Shown here: one piece after another, positions 19,739 through 30,386 of the stretch
Layout: the number at the start of each line of letters is the position of its first letter
How positions within the stretch are numbered: position 1 is the stretch's first letter
Source of the DNA: Pseudonocardia sp. CNS-139
GTDB taxonomy: Bacteria; Actinomycetota; Actinomycetes; Mycobacteriales; Pseudonocardiaceae
Assembly (NCBI GenBank): GCA_001942415.1
Contig: MKJX01000177.1
Span: 1-64,000 of the forward strand
Direction: 5' to 3'
DNA: 64,000 nucleotides
Notes under the pieces: model-generated
The model's database searches: none
Told to the model about the DNA's origin: nothing
The model's input: the letters and a program-made list of their open reading frames with translations, nothing else
Made by a program: the position numbers and the translations under genes

Positions 19739-20382
19739 TCAGGCCAGCGTCACCAGCGTGGTGACCTGGTCGGACGCGCGGCGGGCGATCTCGGCGGCCA
19801 GCCGGGTGGCGCCGGCGTTCGCACCGGCCAGTGCCTCCTGGCGGCCCAGCTCGATCGCGCCGAGGGTGTGCTGGGTCATCAGTCGGTGAACCGCGCGTCG
19901 AAGTCCGGCTCCGGCCAGGTCGCGAGGTCCTCGACGTCCTTCTGTGTCATGCCGCCGCCGTGCGCGTGGGCGCCGCCCGGCGCGCCGAGGTCGGGCGTGA
20001 TCCCGATGCTGAAGAGCCAGTCGCTCATCTGCTGGACCTCGGCGACCTGGCGCTGCCGCTCCTGCTCCGCGAACTCCCGCACGGCCGCCGACGGCGACCT
20101 GTTCAGCGCCGCGGTCGTCAGCATGATGGCCTGCTGGTGGTGCGGGATCATCTGCTGCAGGAACTGCACGTCCTGGAGGTTGAACCCGGCGTCGCGGCCC
20201 GCTCCCCCGGCGCGCCGCCGGACCCTGCGGCGCGGCGGCGGTGGCCGGCGCCGCCGTCGCGTAGACGCGCGACGTCGGCGGGCCCGGTTCCGCGCCGCCG
20301 CACCCGCCGAGCAGCAGAGCCGGCAGCGCCGCGGCGCGACGGAGGTCGCGACCGCGGCGAGCCGGCGGGAACGGACGGTCAT
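19739..20382 (-). CDS. DUF305-family lipoprotein, putative copper-binding protein (several frameshifts)
   Basis: The conserved part is clear: DVQFLQQMIPHHQQAIMLT, WLFSIGI, a His/Met stretch AHAHGGGMTQ, then HRLMTQHTLGAIELGRQEAL. These paired His motifs define DUF305, a family that includes the copper-binding CopM of Synechocystis. Upstream, MTVRSRRLAAVATS continues in another frame as LPALLLGGCGGAEPG, which gives a lipobox. Breaks lie near 20330, 20215 and 19884. The ATG at 20382 overlaps the preceding stop by 4 bp. Being last in the copper-radical-oxidase operon suggests delivery or buffering of copper outside the membrane (inference). Confidence 0.75.
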
Positions 20383-20920
20383 CCGGTGGGCAGCACGCCC
20401 GGGCAGGCGTACGGGTTGCCGCTCGCGCCCGCGGGCCGCCGGCCGGCACGAGCCCGTGGCGGTCCTCTCCCGGCACCTCCAGCGGGCCGGCGCCCTGCCT
20501 GCGGAGCCAGTCGCACTTCGCACGGGGCGTGTCGGCCACCCCCGGCGGGAAGTTCCACGGCACGCACTCGCCGTGCACCCCGTAGGCGTGGTCGCAGCCG
20601 TCGACCGACAGGCCGTGCGAGTACGTCTCCGGCGTGGGCAGCGGGCCGCGCTGCTCACCCGACAGGTCGTTCGCGAAGTCCCGCCGGATGTAGGGGTCCG
20701 CGTCGGACGTCGGCGGCGCCGCCTGCTGCGACGACGCGACGCCGGTCTGGACCACGATGCCGACGGTCACCACGGCGAGCAGCGCGATCGCCCCGACCCA
20801 GAGCAGGCGCCGGGCCCACCCCCCGCCGGCCGCCGCCGCGGCGGCATGGCCGGGGACACCATCCTCCGGTCCGGACGGCCCGGCCGGGGGTCGGGCCTGC
20901 GTTCGGGGCTCATCCGACAC
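20379..20920 (-). CDS. Membrane-anchored extracytoplasmic Cys-containing protein, unknown (one frameshift)
   Basis: About 180 aa. A single N-terminal membrane helix (RRLLWVGAIALLAVVTVGIV) precedes an extracytoplasmic domain: YIRRDFANDLSGEQRGPLPT, the cysteine segments DGCDHAYGVHGECVPW and AKCDW, and a C-terminal NPYACPGVLPTG reached after one lost base near 20435. The four cysteines could form two disulfides or bind metal. I do not recognise the family. The start is GTG 20920, overlapping the oxidase stop by 11 bp; ATG 20913 with an early frameshift is an alternative. It lies between the copper-radical oxidase and the DUF305 gene, so a maturation role is possible. Confidence 0.6.
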
Positions 20921-23900
20921 GCACCCACTTCGCGGTCGACGGGATGCCGTTGGCATCGGTCACGGTCAGCATGTACCACCCCGGCGGTGCGATGTTCGGG
21001 TTCGTCGTCAGGTTGAGACCGATCTCGGTGCCGGTTCCGGTGAGCGGGAGGTCCACCGAGCGCTGGTTGGGGTCGGACTGGTGCGTCGCGGCGGCGGGCC
21101 GGATGAGCTGCGCCTTCGCGACCGGCCGGTCCACGGTGATCGGCTGGGTGGTGCCGTAGGCCCACTCGTCGTTGGGCAGGTCGGTGATCTCCGGACGCGG
21201 CCCCTTGAACAGGTACGGCGGCGAGAACACCGAGATCCGCAGCTCGAACCCGCCGAAGTTGGGGTCGCTGCCCATCATCACGACCCGGCCGTCGGGCAGC
21301 AACACCGCGGTGTTGTGGTAGTTGCGCGGCACCGGGTCGTGCGCCATCGAGGTGAACTCGTCGGCCACCGGGTCGTAGATCGACGTCTCCAGGACGTCGT
21401 CGGCCCGGGTGTGCAGCGAGCCGCCGGTCTCGAGGACCGTGCCGTCGGGCAGGATCACCGCCGAGAGGTAGAGCTTGCCCTGCGCGGCGGTCTGCGGCTC
21501 GCCGGTCGCCGCCATCACGCCGGTCGGGATCGGCGGCCCGGCCTCGTACGCCGGGTCCGGCTCCTTCAGGTCGATGATGTTGGTGAGCCGGTTGGCGTCC
21601 TCGTTCGTCACCGTGTTGCCGCCGCCGAACGTCATCACCCGCTGGTCCTGGGCGGGCGGCAGCAGCACGCTCGCCGAGTGGTCCATGCCGTCCTTGTTCT
21701 GGAGGCCGGGCACGTCGGTGCGGGTGCCGGTGTCGTAGTCGTAGATCTCCGCGCCGGTCTCGTCGAACGCCCCGCCGCCGAGCGAGTGGCTGCCGGTGTA
21801 GAAGAGCCGCCCGTCCTGCATGAGGATCACCGTCGGGTACAGGCCCCAGCGGCGGTTCGTCTGGACCGTCTCCGCCAGGCCGAGCCAGCGGTTCTCCGCC
21901 ACCGAGAAGCGCTCGGTGAGCGTGCTCTCGATGTTCAGGCCCTCCTCGGCGAGCCCGCCGAGCGACAGCACGTCGCCGTTGCCCATGATCGTCGCGGACG
22001 GGTACCAGTGCCCGCCGAGCATGTCGTTGACCCGCGTGTAGAGGTTGGTCGCCGGGTCGAAGACGTAGGACTGGTTGAGCCCGAGGAAGCCGTGGCTGCC
22101 GTCCGGCGCCTGGTAGTCGAGCGTGCCGCCCATCACGAGCACGCGCCCGTCGGGCAGCTGCGCGTGGCCGACACAGAACATGTCGACCGGGGTGGGCACG
22201 TCGGTGAAGGTGCCCGCGATCGGGTCGTAGACCGCCGACTTGAACTCGCCGGCCGCGAACCGCTGCGGGTCGTTGCCCGAGCCCGCGACCAGCAGGATCT
22301 TGCCGTTGTTCAGCAGCACGGAGTGGATCGCGCGCACGCCGAGGTCGTAGCCGAGGATCTCCCACTCGCCCTGCGTGCACTGCACGCCGGTGCCGGTGCA
22401 GACGGCGGGCGGGATGTCCGGGCTGGCGTCCACGGTGGAGTAGTCGTCGGTGGTGAGCGCGCCGACGCCGTAGACGTAGCCGCCCCAGACGATCATGTCC
22501 GTGCCCTCCGGGACCTCCGGGGTGAGCGCGGTGAACTCGGTGTACTCGGCCGCCGGCGGCAGGGTGCCGAGGTCCTGCCAGTACTGCCAGCCGGTCTCCA
22601 CGTCGTGGCGGTAGAGCGTGACCGCCGCGTTCGGGGTGGTCGACGTGTACCACATGCTCAGCTGGAACTGGTGGCCCTCGACCACGGGGATCCCGCAGAC
22701 CGGGTTCTCCGCCATCTTCACGGTCCGGTCGCCGCCGGTGTAGGCGGTCATGTCGATGGTCATGGCGTTGTCGCCGGTGCGGCCGGGCTGGGTGAGCCCG
22801 ATCGTGAAGGTGTTGACGCCGGACCCGCCGCCCGCCCAGCAGGTCGCGAACCCGCCGGTGAGGCCCTCCTCGAAGCTCGGGTTCTGCACGAGGTTCTCCG
22901 GCGCCGGCGGAGCCGTCGTCGTGGGCGGCGCGGTGGTGGTGGTCGGCGGCGGTGCCGTGTCGACCGTGGCGAAGTCGTCCAGCGTGAGCGTGCCGACCGA
23001 GTGGACGTACGGGCCCCACGAGATCATGTCGACCCCCGCGGGGATCGCCGGCGTGGTGGCGGTGAACTCCGTGAACTCCGCCGCAGGCGCGATCGGGCCG
23101 AGGTCCTGCAGGTACTGCCAGCCGGTCACGGTGTCGTGGACGTAGAGCGTGACGGCCGCGGCCGGCGCGGTCGACGTGTACCAGAAGCTCAGGTCGTAGG
23201 TGTGGCCCGGCACGACCGCGGGCGCACAGGCCGGCGTCTCCGCCATCTTCACGGCCCGGTCACCGGTGGTGTACGCGGTCATGTCGAGCTCGAACGCGTT
23301 GGCGCCGGTGCGGCCCGGGCTCACGACGCCCGCGGTGAAGGTGTTGATGCCCGAGCGCCGATCTGCCAGCAGTCGGGGAACCCGCCCGGCCCGACGTCCT
23401 CGAACGACGCGTTCTCGTTGAGGTTGGCCGGGTCGGCCGGCGGGTCGGCGGGCGGCTCGGTCGTCGGCGGGACGTCGGTGGTCGGCTCGGCCGGCTCCGT
23501 CGTCTCCTCGGGGTCGGTCGTCGGCACCGGCTCGGTGGTCGGCTCCTCCGACGACGGCGGCTCGGTCGTCGGGGGCGGCTCCTCGTCCGCGACCGCGATC
23601 GTGAAGTCGTCGGTGGTGACCGTCCCGACGCCGTAGAGCGACGGGCCCCAGCTCAGGAGGTCGGTGTCGGCCGGGACCGGCGACGTCGTGAAGGTGACCT
23701 GCTGGTACGTCGCGCTCGGCGTGACCGAGATGACGGGCTCCTCCCAGAAGCCCCACGTCCCCGTGACCGAGTCGTGCCGGTAGAAGACGATGTCGAACTG
23801 CGCGGTGTCCGACTTGTACCAGAAGCTCACGTCGTACTGCTCGCCCGGCACGACGTCCGGCGCGCAGGCGGGGTCCTGCGTCATCCGGATGCCGCGGCTG

Positions 23901-24195
23901 CCGTACGTCATCGCGGTGATACTGATCTTCGACGCGTTGTCGCCCGTGCGGCCCGGGCTCTCGATGCCGTAGGCGAACGTGTTCTCGCCGCCGCCGTCCT
24001 GCTGCCAGCACTGCGGCGAGCCGATGTTCTGCGGGTCGCGTCGAGGTTGAGCGCCTCGAATCCGGGGTTGGGCAGGGCGACGACGGCGGACGCGGTGCCC
24101 GCGCCGACGACGGACAGGGGCACGACCAGCGCGGCCACGAGAAGGCCACTGGCGAAGAGGGTCCGCAGTCTTGTCGGTCTCCGTAGGCGCAGCAC
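20910..24195 (-). CDS. Secreted copper-radical oxidase (galactose/glyoxal-oxidase type) with three CBM-like repeats (two frameshifts)
   Basis: About 1095 aa. A Sec signal (TLFASGLLVAALVVPLSVVG to ASAVV) is followed by three homologous modules of about 150 aa, each N-P-(G/S)-F-E ... CW ... TF ... SPGRTG ... DDF. Pro/Thr-rich linkers join them. The C-terminal 620 aa are a kelch propeller plus Ig domain. All four cofactor positions are visible: FCVGHAQLPDGRV (Cys), GGHWYPSATI (its cross-linked Tyr), PRNYHNTAVLLPDGRV (axial Tyr and His) and ATHQSDPNQR (second His). It should oxidise alcohols or aldehydes, perhaps on polysaccharide, to aldehyde/acid and H2O2. GTG 24195 follows GAGGAG. Breaks lie near 24035 and 23360. 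Confidence 0.9.
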
Positions 24196-24572
24196 GATGA
24201 ACGACTCCTCGACATCGCGCCACGACGGATCCAGCACTGCACCCGTGTCGGCGCGTGAGATTCAGCAGGTCAGAACAGGGGGAGCGGGGTCACACGAAAG
24301 AGGTGTCCCGACGCGGGCTCCTTCGCTGCACCGATCGACGGCATTACCGATCGTGTCGGAAGTAACACGAACGGCCCAACGGCGCGCATCGCGCGCTGGC
24401 CTGCGGTAACGGCGGGTGTGCGTGGAACGAGACCAGCGTGCGGGAGATCGCTCCCGAGCTCGGAGCTGACGACGCGGTCGCCGAGAGACGACCGATCGAT
24501 CACTCGTCGCGACCCCGACCGCGCCCGCACGCGGCGGTTCTCACTGGCGTTCTCACTCCGGGAGCACAACCG
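24196..24572. promoter_or_regulatory. Divergent intergenic region, oxidase / exopolysaccharide operon
   Basis: No gene is seen in these 377 bases. They must hold the promoters for the copper oxidase (minus) and the polysaccharide operon (plus). A hairpin GCGCGC-ATC-GCGCGC lies at 24382-24396. The sequence ACCGATCG occurs three times. A 9-bp direct repeat GTTCTCACT occurs at 24537-24545 and 24549-24557, just upstream of the GGGAG ribosome-binding site of the plus-strand gene. No convincing -35/-10 pair was found. Confidence 0.45.
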
Positions 24573-26109
24573 ATGGCCGACGGCCGCGAGGCGTCCGCGC
24601 AACCTCTGGCGCCTGCCACCGGCACGCTGCACCTGACCGTCCCCGAGCCGCGGCGCAACGGGCACCCGCCGGTGGACGACACGCCGCCGCCGGCCGTCCC
24701 CCCGCCGGCGCGGCCGCTCGGACCGCTGCTGGCCGTGCTGCTCGCCGGGGTGCTGGCCGGCGGCGTGGCCGGCGCGCTCGCGGCCGCGCTCGCCGGCACG
24801 CAGTCCACGGCGACCGCACTCGTGCAGCTGGCCGCCACGCCCGACCCGGGGCTCGCCGCGGTCGCGGGGACCAGCACGAGCGAGGACGGCACGGAGGCGT
24901 TCGTGGCGGCGGAGCTGGCCTGGCTGGCCGGCGACGGCCTCGCCACCGGCGTCGCCGACCGGATCGGCCCCGCCGGCCCCGCCGGCGCGGATCCGGACGA
25001 CCTCCCCGAGATCACCGTGACGCGCGTCGCAGTCGACCGTGGCCCAGGTCGCCGCCACCGGCCCGACCGACACCGAGGCGCTGCGGCTCGCGCGGACCGC
25101 CGTGGACGTCTACACCGAGCGGCGCCGCGACGCGTTCCGGGCGAGCGTCGAGGGCTCGCTCGCCAGCGTCGACCGGACGCTGCGCGACATCGCGCCGCCC
25201 CCGGGCGAGGACGCCCCGCCGGACGCGCGGGTGGACCGGCTGGAGGCGCTGCGGACCGACCTCCTGCTGCTCGCCAACCGGGACGACTCCGGTGTGCAGG
25301 TGCTGGAGCCGCCGGTGGTGGACCGGCCGGGACTCCCGTCGTGGGTGCTCGGGACCGTGCTCGGCGCGGCGCTGGGCGGGCTGGTCGCGCTCGGCGCGCT
25401 GGAGCTGCACCGTTCGCGCCGCCGCACCCTGGTGGGCGCCGCGCAGGCCGCCGCGATCACCGACCGGGTGCTGCATCCCGAGGTGCGGCTGCCGGCCGAC
25501 TGGCGCACCCGCACGCTGCAGGTGCTGCGCGCGAACGACCGCGAGACGGCCCGGCTGCTCGTGGCCCAGATCGCGCGCCGGCGCCCGATGGGCGGGCACG
25601 TCGTCGCCGTCGCCGGGGCGTCCGCGGGCTCGGCGTCGCGCGCGGTCGCCACCATGATCGCCGTGGGGCTCGCCCGGCAGACGCCCACCGTGCTGGCCGA
25701 GATCAACGCGGCCGGGAGTCCGCACCCGCTGGTGCCCGCCGACCCGCTGGGCGTGCCGCCGCCGGCCGGGCGCCGGATCCCGACCCAGATGGACGGGCTG
25801 GAGATGTTCCGCCTGGACCGGCCGCCGCCCACCGCCGAGGACGAGGCGTGGACGGTGCTGCTGGACCTGGCCCGCTCGGGCGGGCGCTGCGTCGTGATCG
25901 ACGCCGGGCCCGCGTCCGAGGTGCTGCGCCTGCTCCCGGCCACGAGCGAGCCGGTGCTCGTGCTCGGCGCCGGCGTCGACGACGTCGCCCGGGCCACGGC
26001 GCTGGCCGCCGCCGTCCGCATCGGCACGGCGCCGCTCCTGGGCGTCGTGACCCGGCAGGCCTGGCAGGCGCGGCTGCGCCGCCGGACGCCGGCGGCCGTG
26101 GATGGCTGA
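24573..26109 (+). CDS. Wzz/CpsC-D-like polysaccharide chain-length regulator (one frameshift)
   Basis: About 512 aa. It has a Pro-rich cytoplasmic N-terminus, a first membrane helix (LLAVLLAGVLAGGVAGALAA, residues about 52-75), a periplasmic coiled region, and a second helix (LPSWVLGTVLGAALGGLVAL). The cytoplasmic domain is kinase-like: VVAVAGASAGSASRAVATMI aligns with a BY-kinase P-loop, but the lysine of GK(S/T) is missing (GASAGSAS), so ATP binding is doubtful. The break near 25022 fits loss of one CG dinucleotide and then reads ASQSTVAQVAAT. It begins the operon with the flippase (8-bp overlap) and sets chain length (inference from family). Confidence 0.75.
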
Positions 26110-27453
26110 GCCGGCCACCCAGCCGCTCCCGGCCGCCCCCGGGCGCAGCGCCACCGCGGAGATCCGCAGCAGCTTCACGCTCCGGACGCTGGCCGCGGTC
26201 GGCGGGCTCGTCGCCACGCTGCTCACCACCGTGGTCGCGGTGCGGTTCCTCGAGCCGCGGGCGGCCGCGACGTTCCTCGCCGTGATGGCCGGGCTGATGA
26301 TCGGGCCGATGGCCGGCAAGGTCGGCCTCGGCCAGAACGTGATCCGGCTGGTGGCCGCCGAGACCACCGACGAGGGCCGGCGCCGCGTGATCGGCGCCCA
26401 CCTGCGGGCGGCGGTCGTGCTCTCGGCACTGACGGCCCCGGTCGTCGCGTTCGCGTCGACGTTCGGCATGGCCGGCAGCCCCGCCTACCTCGCGGTGACC
26501 GCGCTGACCGCGGTGCTGATCGTCGCCGAGACGGTGCGGCTGATGCTCAGCGACGTGTTCGCCGCCGTCGGCGACGTCGGCGCGTCGGTCCTCGCGACCC
26601 ACCACGTCCGCAGCGTGGTGGTGCTGCCCGGGCTCGGCGCGATCGTGCTGCTGGTCGAGCGGCCCGAGCTGGTCGAGATGCTCGGCGTGTACACGCTGGT
26701 CTCGCTGCTGCTGATGGTGGTCGCGCTGCTGCGCGGCCGGCGCCTGATCGGCCTGTTCGCCCGGCTGCCGGGCGCCCGGCTGGTCGCGACGATCGGCGCG
26801 GGCCTCGTGCTCTTCGCGCTGGACGCCTCGGTGTTCGTGATCGGCCGCGCCGACGTGTGGCTCGCCTCGGCCGCGTTCGAGCCGTTCGACGCCGCCCGCT
26901 ACGGCACGGCGAGCGTGCTCGGCTACCAGGTCACCGTGCTCACCGGGCTCACCTCGCTCGCGGTCACCCCGGCCGCCGCGCGGCTGTGGGCCGCCGGCCG
27001 CCGCGACGACGTCTACCGGCTGCTGTCGGCCGCGGCGACGTTCACCACCGCGGCGACGGCGGTGGTCGTGCTCGGCCTGGTGGCGCTGGGCCGGCCCGTG
27101 CTGGCCGGCTTCTACGGGCCGGAGTTCGCCGACAGCTACCCGCTGCTCGTGGTGCTCGCGCTCGGCGGGCTCGGGCAGGCGGTCTTCGGGTTCAACGTGT
27201 CGCTGCTGCTGGCCAGCGGCGAGATCCGGCGGGCCGTCACCGCCTGCGGGATCGTCGTCGCCGCCATGGTGCCGCTCACGACGGCCGCGGCCCTGTGGGG
27301 CGGCCCGGTGCACCTGGCGGCGGTCACCGCGGTCGCGGCCGTCGCGCTGCCGGGCTCGCTGTGGGTGGCCGCCCGCGGGGTGCACCGCCGGGCGCGCTGC
27401 CGTCGCCGCGGGTCGGGGCCGCGCTGCGGGCCCTGCGCGGCGCCACCCGGTGA
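26102..27453 (+). CDS. Wzx-like polysaccharide flippase (one frameshift near the end)
   Basis: A membrane protein of about 450 aa with 12-14 predicted helices, of the MOP / polysaccharide_synt superfamily. The start region is SFTLRTLAAVGGLVATLLTT and VRFLEPRAAATFLAVMAG; the late motif ADSYPLLVVLALGGLGQAVFG is typical. It would flip polyprenyl-linked repeat units outward. The last 20 residues (LPSPRVGAALRALRGATR, stop at 27453) are in another frame after one lost base near 27395. It overlaps the Wzz-like gene by 8 bp, and the Wzy-like gene starts 9 bp later. Confidence 0.85.
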
Positions 27454-27462
27454 GCGCCTGAC

Positions 27463-28791
27463 GTGGGCACGCAGCGGACCGGCGTCTGGTGGCTCTCGCC
27501 GCCGATCGTGGCGCTGCTCGTGGTGCCGCTCGCGGTGCTCCCGACGGCCGCCATCGGGGACGACGCGTTCCGCGCGCAGTGGCGCACGCCGAAGTTCATC
27601 ACCTTCGAGACGTGCCTGCTGCTGCTCGCCGGCGGGCTGGTGCTGGCTCTCGGCGCGGCCGTGGTGGCGTCGCTGCGGCCGGTGCAGCCGCGGACCGGCC
27701 GGTGGCCGGACCTCACGCCCACCGAGGTGGCCGTGCTCCGCCGGGCCGGCACGGTGTTCTTCGCGCTGACCGTCGTCGGCTACGCGGCGTTCCTCGTCTC
27801 CGGCGTGCGCTCCGGGATCACGCTCGACCAGGTCATGGCCACCTTCGGGGCGGGCGGCGTGTACGACAGCCCGATCAAGCAGCAGCTCGGCACGATCCCC
27901 GGCGTCACGACGCTCACGCAGGTGGGGATCGCGTCGGTGGTCGTGTCGTCGCTGCTGCTGGCGCACTCGCCGCAGCGCCGCGACTGGCTGCGCCTCGCGG
28001 CCGTGCTGGGGATGGCGCTGCCGCGGGCGTTCCTGCTGACCGAGCGGCTCGCGATCCTGGAGCTGGTGGTGCCGGTGATCGTGGTCTTCGCGATGCACCG
28101 GTCGGGCACCCCGCGCGGGCGCCGCGCCGTCTCGGCAGTCCCGGTGCTGTTCGCGCCGTTCGTGCTCGCGATCTTCGCGGCGTTCGAGTACTCGCGCAGC
28201 TGGGTGTTCTTCCGCGAGACCTCGAACGCCACGTTCGCCCAGTTCGCCGTGGAGCGGCTGATCGGCTACTACGCGACGTCGCTGAACAACGGCTCGCTGG
28301 AGATCGCGTACAACCGCTATCCCGGGCGGCTGCCGCACGACACCCTCGGCGCGTTCTGGACGGCGCCCGGCGTCGACGAGGTGCGCCTGTACGAGCGCCT
28401 CACCGGCCACGACAACGTCGCGTTCTACACCGACATCCTCGTGCAGCACGGCACCCCGGAGTTCAACAACAGCAGCGGGCTCGCCGCGCCGTTCGTCGAC
28501 TTCGGCGTCGCCGGCGGGCTGGTGTACCTGCTGCTGTGCGGGATCGCCGTCGGGCTGCTGTACCGGGCGTTCCGCGAGTCGCGGCCGCTCGGCCTGCTGG
28601 TCTACCCGGTGATCTTCATCGGGGTCGTGGAGCTGCCGCGCTACCTCGCCTGGTCGCAGGGCCGGGTGTTCCCCGCGTTCCTGGCGGTCGCCGTGCTCGC
28701 CTGGCTGCTGACCCGGGCGGCGCGCCGGGCCCCGGCGCCGCCGGCCCGCGGCCCCGCCAGGACACCCGAGCCGATCGGAGGCCTGCCGTGA
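27463..28791 (+). CDS. Wzy-like polysaccharide polymerase
   Basis: An intact 442-aa membrane protein with about 10-12 helices and a long extracytoplasmic loop (about residues 265-335, SWVFFRETSNATFAQFAVER to ILVQHGTPEFNNSSGLAAPF). This layout matches O-antigen-polymerase-type proteins, which share little sequence. The assignment rests on topology and on its place between a flippase and a glycosyltransferase. GTG start at 27463. Its stop overlaps the GTG of the next gene (GTGA), so the two are translationally coupled. Confidence 0.75.
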   Translation: MGTQRTGVWWLSPPIVALLVVPLAVLPTAAIGDDAFRAQWRTPKFITFETCLLLLAGGLVLALGAAVVASLRPVQPRTGRWPDLTPTEVAVLRRAGTVFFALTVVGYAAFLVSGVRSGITLDQVMATFGAGGVYDSPIKQQLGTIPGVTTLTQVGIASVVVSSLLLAHSPQRRDWLRLAAVLGMALPRAFLLTERLAILELVVPVIVVFAMHRSGTPRGRRAVSAVPVLFAPFVLAIFAAFEYSRSWVFFRETSNATFAQFAVERLIGYYATSLNNGSLEIAYNRYPGRLPHDTLGAFWTAPGVDEVRLYERLTGHDNVAFYTDILVQHGTPEFNNSSGLAAPFVDFGVAGGLVYLLLCGIAVGLLYRAFRESRPLGLLVYPVIFIGVVELPRYLAWSQGRVFPAFLAVAVLAWLLTRAARRAPAPPARGPARTPEPIGGLP

Positions 28792-30374
28792 CCCGGTACC
28801 TGCTGCTCGCCACGCACGTCCCGCCCTCGGGCGGGCACGGCGGGATCGTCCGCTACACCGTCGCGCTGGCCCGCGCGCTGGCCCGCCGCACGGACGTCGA
28901 GCTGCACGTGCTGGCCCGCGCCGACGCCGCCGGGTTCTTCGGGGGGTTCCTGCCCGCCGGGCGCGTGCACACCGTGCCGGCGCTGCCCACCGCGGCGCTC
29001 TCGCTCGCCGAGCGGCTCGGCGTGCTGGGCGCGCTGCGCTCCGAGCGGTTCGACGTGGTGCACGGGACCAAGCACATCGTGCCGGTGGCCGCGCGCGGCG
29101 CGACCCGCGTGCTCACCGTGCACGACATGCTGCTGCTCGACCGGCCCGGGGACTTCCCGCTGCCCAAGCGCGTGCTGCTGCGCGGGCCCTACCGCGGCTC
29201 GATCCGCGACTCCGACGTGCTCGTCGCCGTGAGCCGGGCCGGGCGCGACCGCGTGCTCGACCACGTGCCCGCGGCCGCCCGCCGCACGGCCGTCGTGCCG
29301 CTGGCCGTCTCCCCCGACCTGACCGACGGCCCGAGCGAGCCCGTCACCGCGCTCGACGGGCGGACGTTCGCGCTGGTCGTCGGGGACGCGTCGCGGCGCA
29401 AGAACCTCGACCTCGCCGTCGGCACGTGGACGCGGGTGCGGGCGCAGGTGCCCGGTGCGGTGCTCGCCGTGGTCGGCCCGCGGCCGTGGGGGGCCGAGGA
29501 GCGCGGCGGGGCCGAGTGGGACCGGCTGGTCGCCGACGGCGCGCTCGTGCAGCTGCGCGGCGTGCCCGATGCCCAGCTGCGCTGGTGCTACGAGCACGCG
29601 GCGGCGGTGCTCTGCCCGAGCCTCGTCGAGGGCTTCGGCCTCCCGACCGTGGAGGCGGCCGCGTTCGGGACCAGGCTCGTGACCTCCGACGACCCGGCGC
29701 TCTGCGAGGCGTCCGGCGGCTGGGGCACGCCCTCGGCGGCGTGGAGCGCCGACGACTGGGTCGCCACGGTGGCTGCGGCGCTGCGCCCGGACGCGCCCAC
29801 CGCGACCCCGCCCGAGCCGCGGACCTGGGACGACGTCGCCGCCGAGACGGTCGCGGCGGTGCTGCGCCGCGGTGAACCGGCCGCCGCCCCGTCGGCGCGG
29901 ATCGGCGTGTCCCCCTACCGCGCCCCGCTGCGCGTGCTGCACGTCGTCGCCCCCGGCGACGCCACGACCACCGCCGCGGTGGAGGAGCTCGTCCGGGCGC
30001 ACCGGCAGCAGGGCTGGAAGACGGACGTGGCCGCGGACCTCGATCCGGCCGGCACCGGCGAGTTCGACGTCGTCGCGCTGCACGGGACCGCGGCCGGGCG
30101 CCTGCGCGCGCAGCTGCGGGGCCGGGTGCCGACCGTGGTGTTCGCCGGGACGTCCGGGCCGCGCGGTCCCGCGGCCGTGCTGCGGGAGGCGCGGCTCGCC
30201 CGGTGGACCAACGCGCTCGTGCTCCCGGCCGGGGCGGACCGGCGGTGGGACCGGGTCCCCGCGCCGCTCACCCGCCTGCGCGCCGCCGGGCTCGCCGCCG
30301 ACCCCGACGACGTCGCCGCGATCCTGGTCCGGGCCCGGGCGTGGGGCGGCGTCTCCCAGGGTTCGGCGCGGTAG
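28788..30374 (+). CDS. Glycosyltransferase family 4 with extra C-terminal half-domain
   Basis: 528 aa in one frame. Residues 1-365 form a complete GT4 enzyme: THVPPSGGHGGIVRYTVALA at the acceptor side, VVHGTKHIVPV, LVVGDASRRKNLDLAV, and the donor motif CPSLVEGFGLPTVEAAAFG. Residues about 375-528 (LRVLHVVAPGDATTTAAVEE to the end) resemble only the N-terminal Rossmann half of a second glycosyltransferase, with no donor-binding half. It ends the Wzz-Wzx-Wzy operon and is followed by a strong hairpin. Confidence 0.83.
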   Translation: MTRYLLLATHVPPSGGHGGIVRYTVALARALARRTDVELHVLARADAAGFFGGFLPAGRVHTVPALPTAALSLAERLGVLGALRSERFDVVHGTKHIVPVAARGATRVLTVHDMLLLDRPGDFPLPKRVLLRGPYRGSIRDSDVLVAVSRAGRDRVLDHVPAAARRTAVVPLAVSPDLTDGPSEPVTALDGRTFALVVGDASRRKNLDLAVGTWTRVRAQVPGAVLAVVGPRPWGAEERGGAEWDRLVADGALVQLRGVPDAQLRWCYEHAAAVLCPSLVEGFGLPTVEAAAFGTRLVTSDDPALCEASGGWGTPSAAWSADDWVATVAAALRPDAPTATPPEPRTWDDVAAETVAAVLRRGEPAAAPSARIGVSPYRAPLRVLHVVAPGDATTTAAVEELVRAHRQQGWKTDVAADLDPAGTGEFDVVALHGTAAGRLRAQLRGRVPTVVFAGTSGPRGPAAVLREARLARWTNALVLPAGADRRWDRVPAPLTRLRAAGLAADPDDVAAILVRARAWGGVSQGSAR

Positions 30375-30386
30375 GCCCGCGGCCCG

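Noticed and set aside
20757-23636. Long plus-strand open frame opposite the copper-radical oxidase
   Set aside because: Shadow of a high-GC gene: the sequence is Val/Arg/His-rich without a fold, while the minus strand shows all oxidase motifs.
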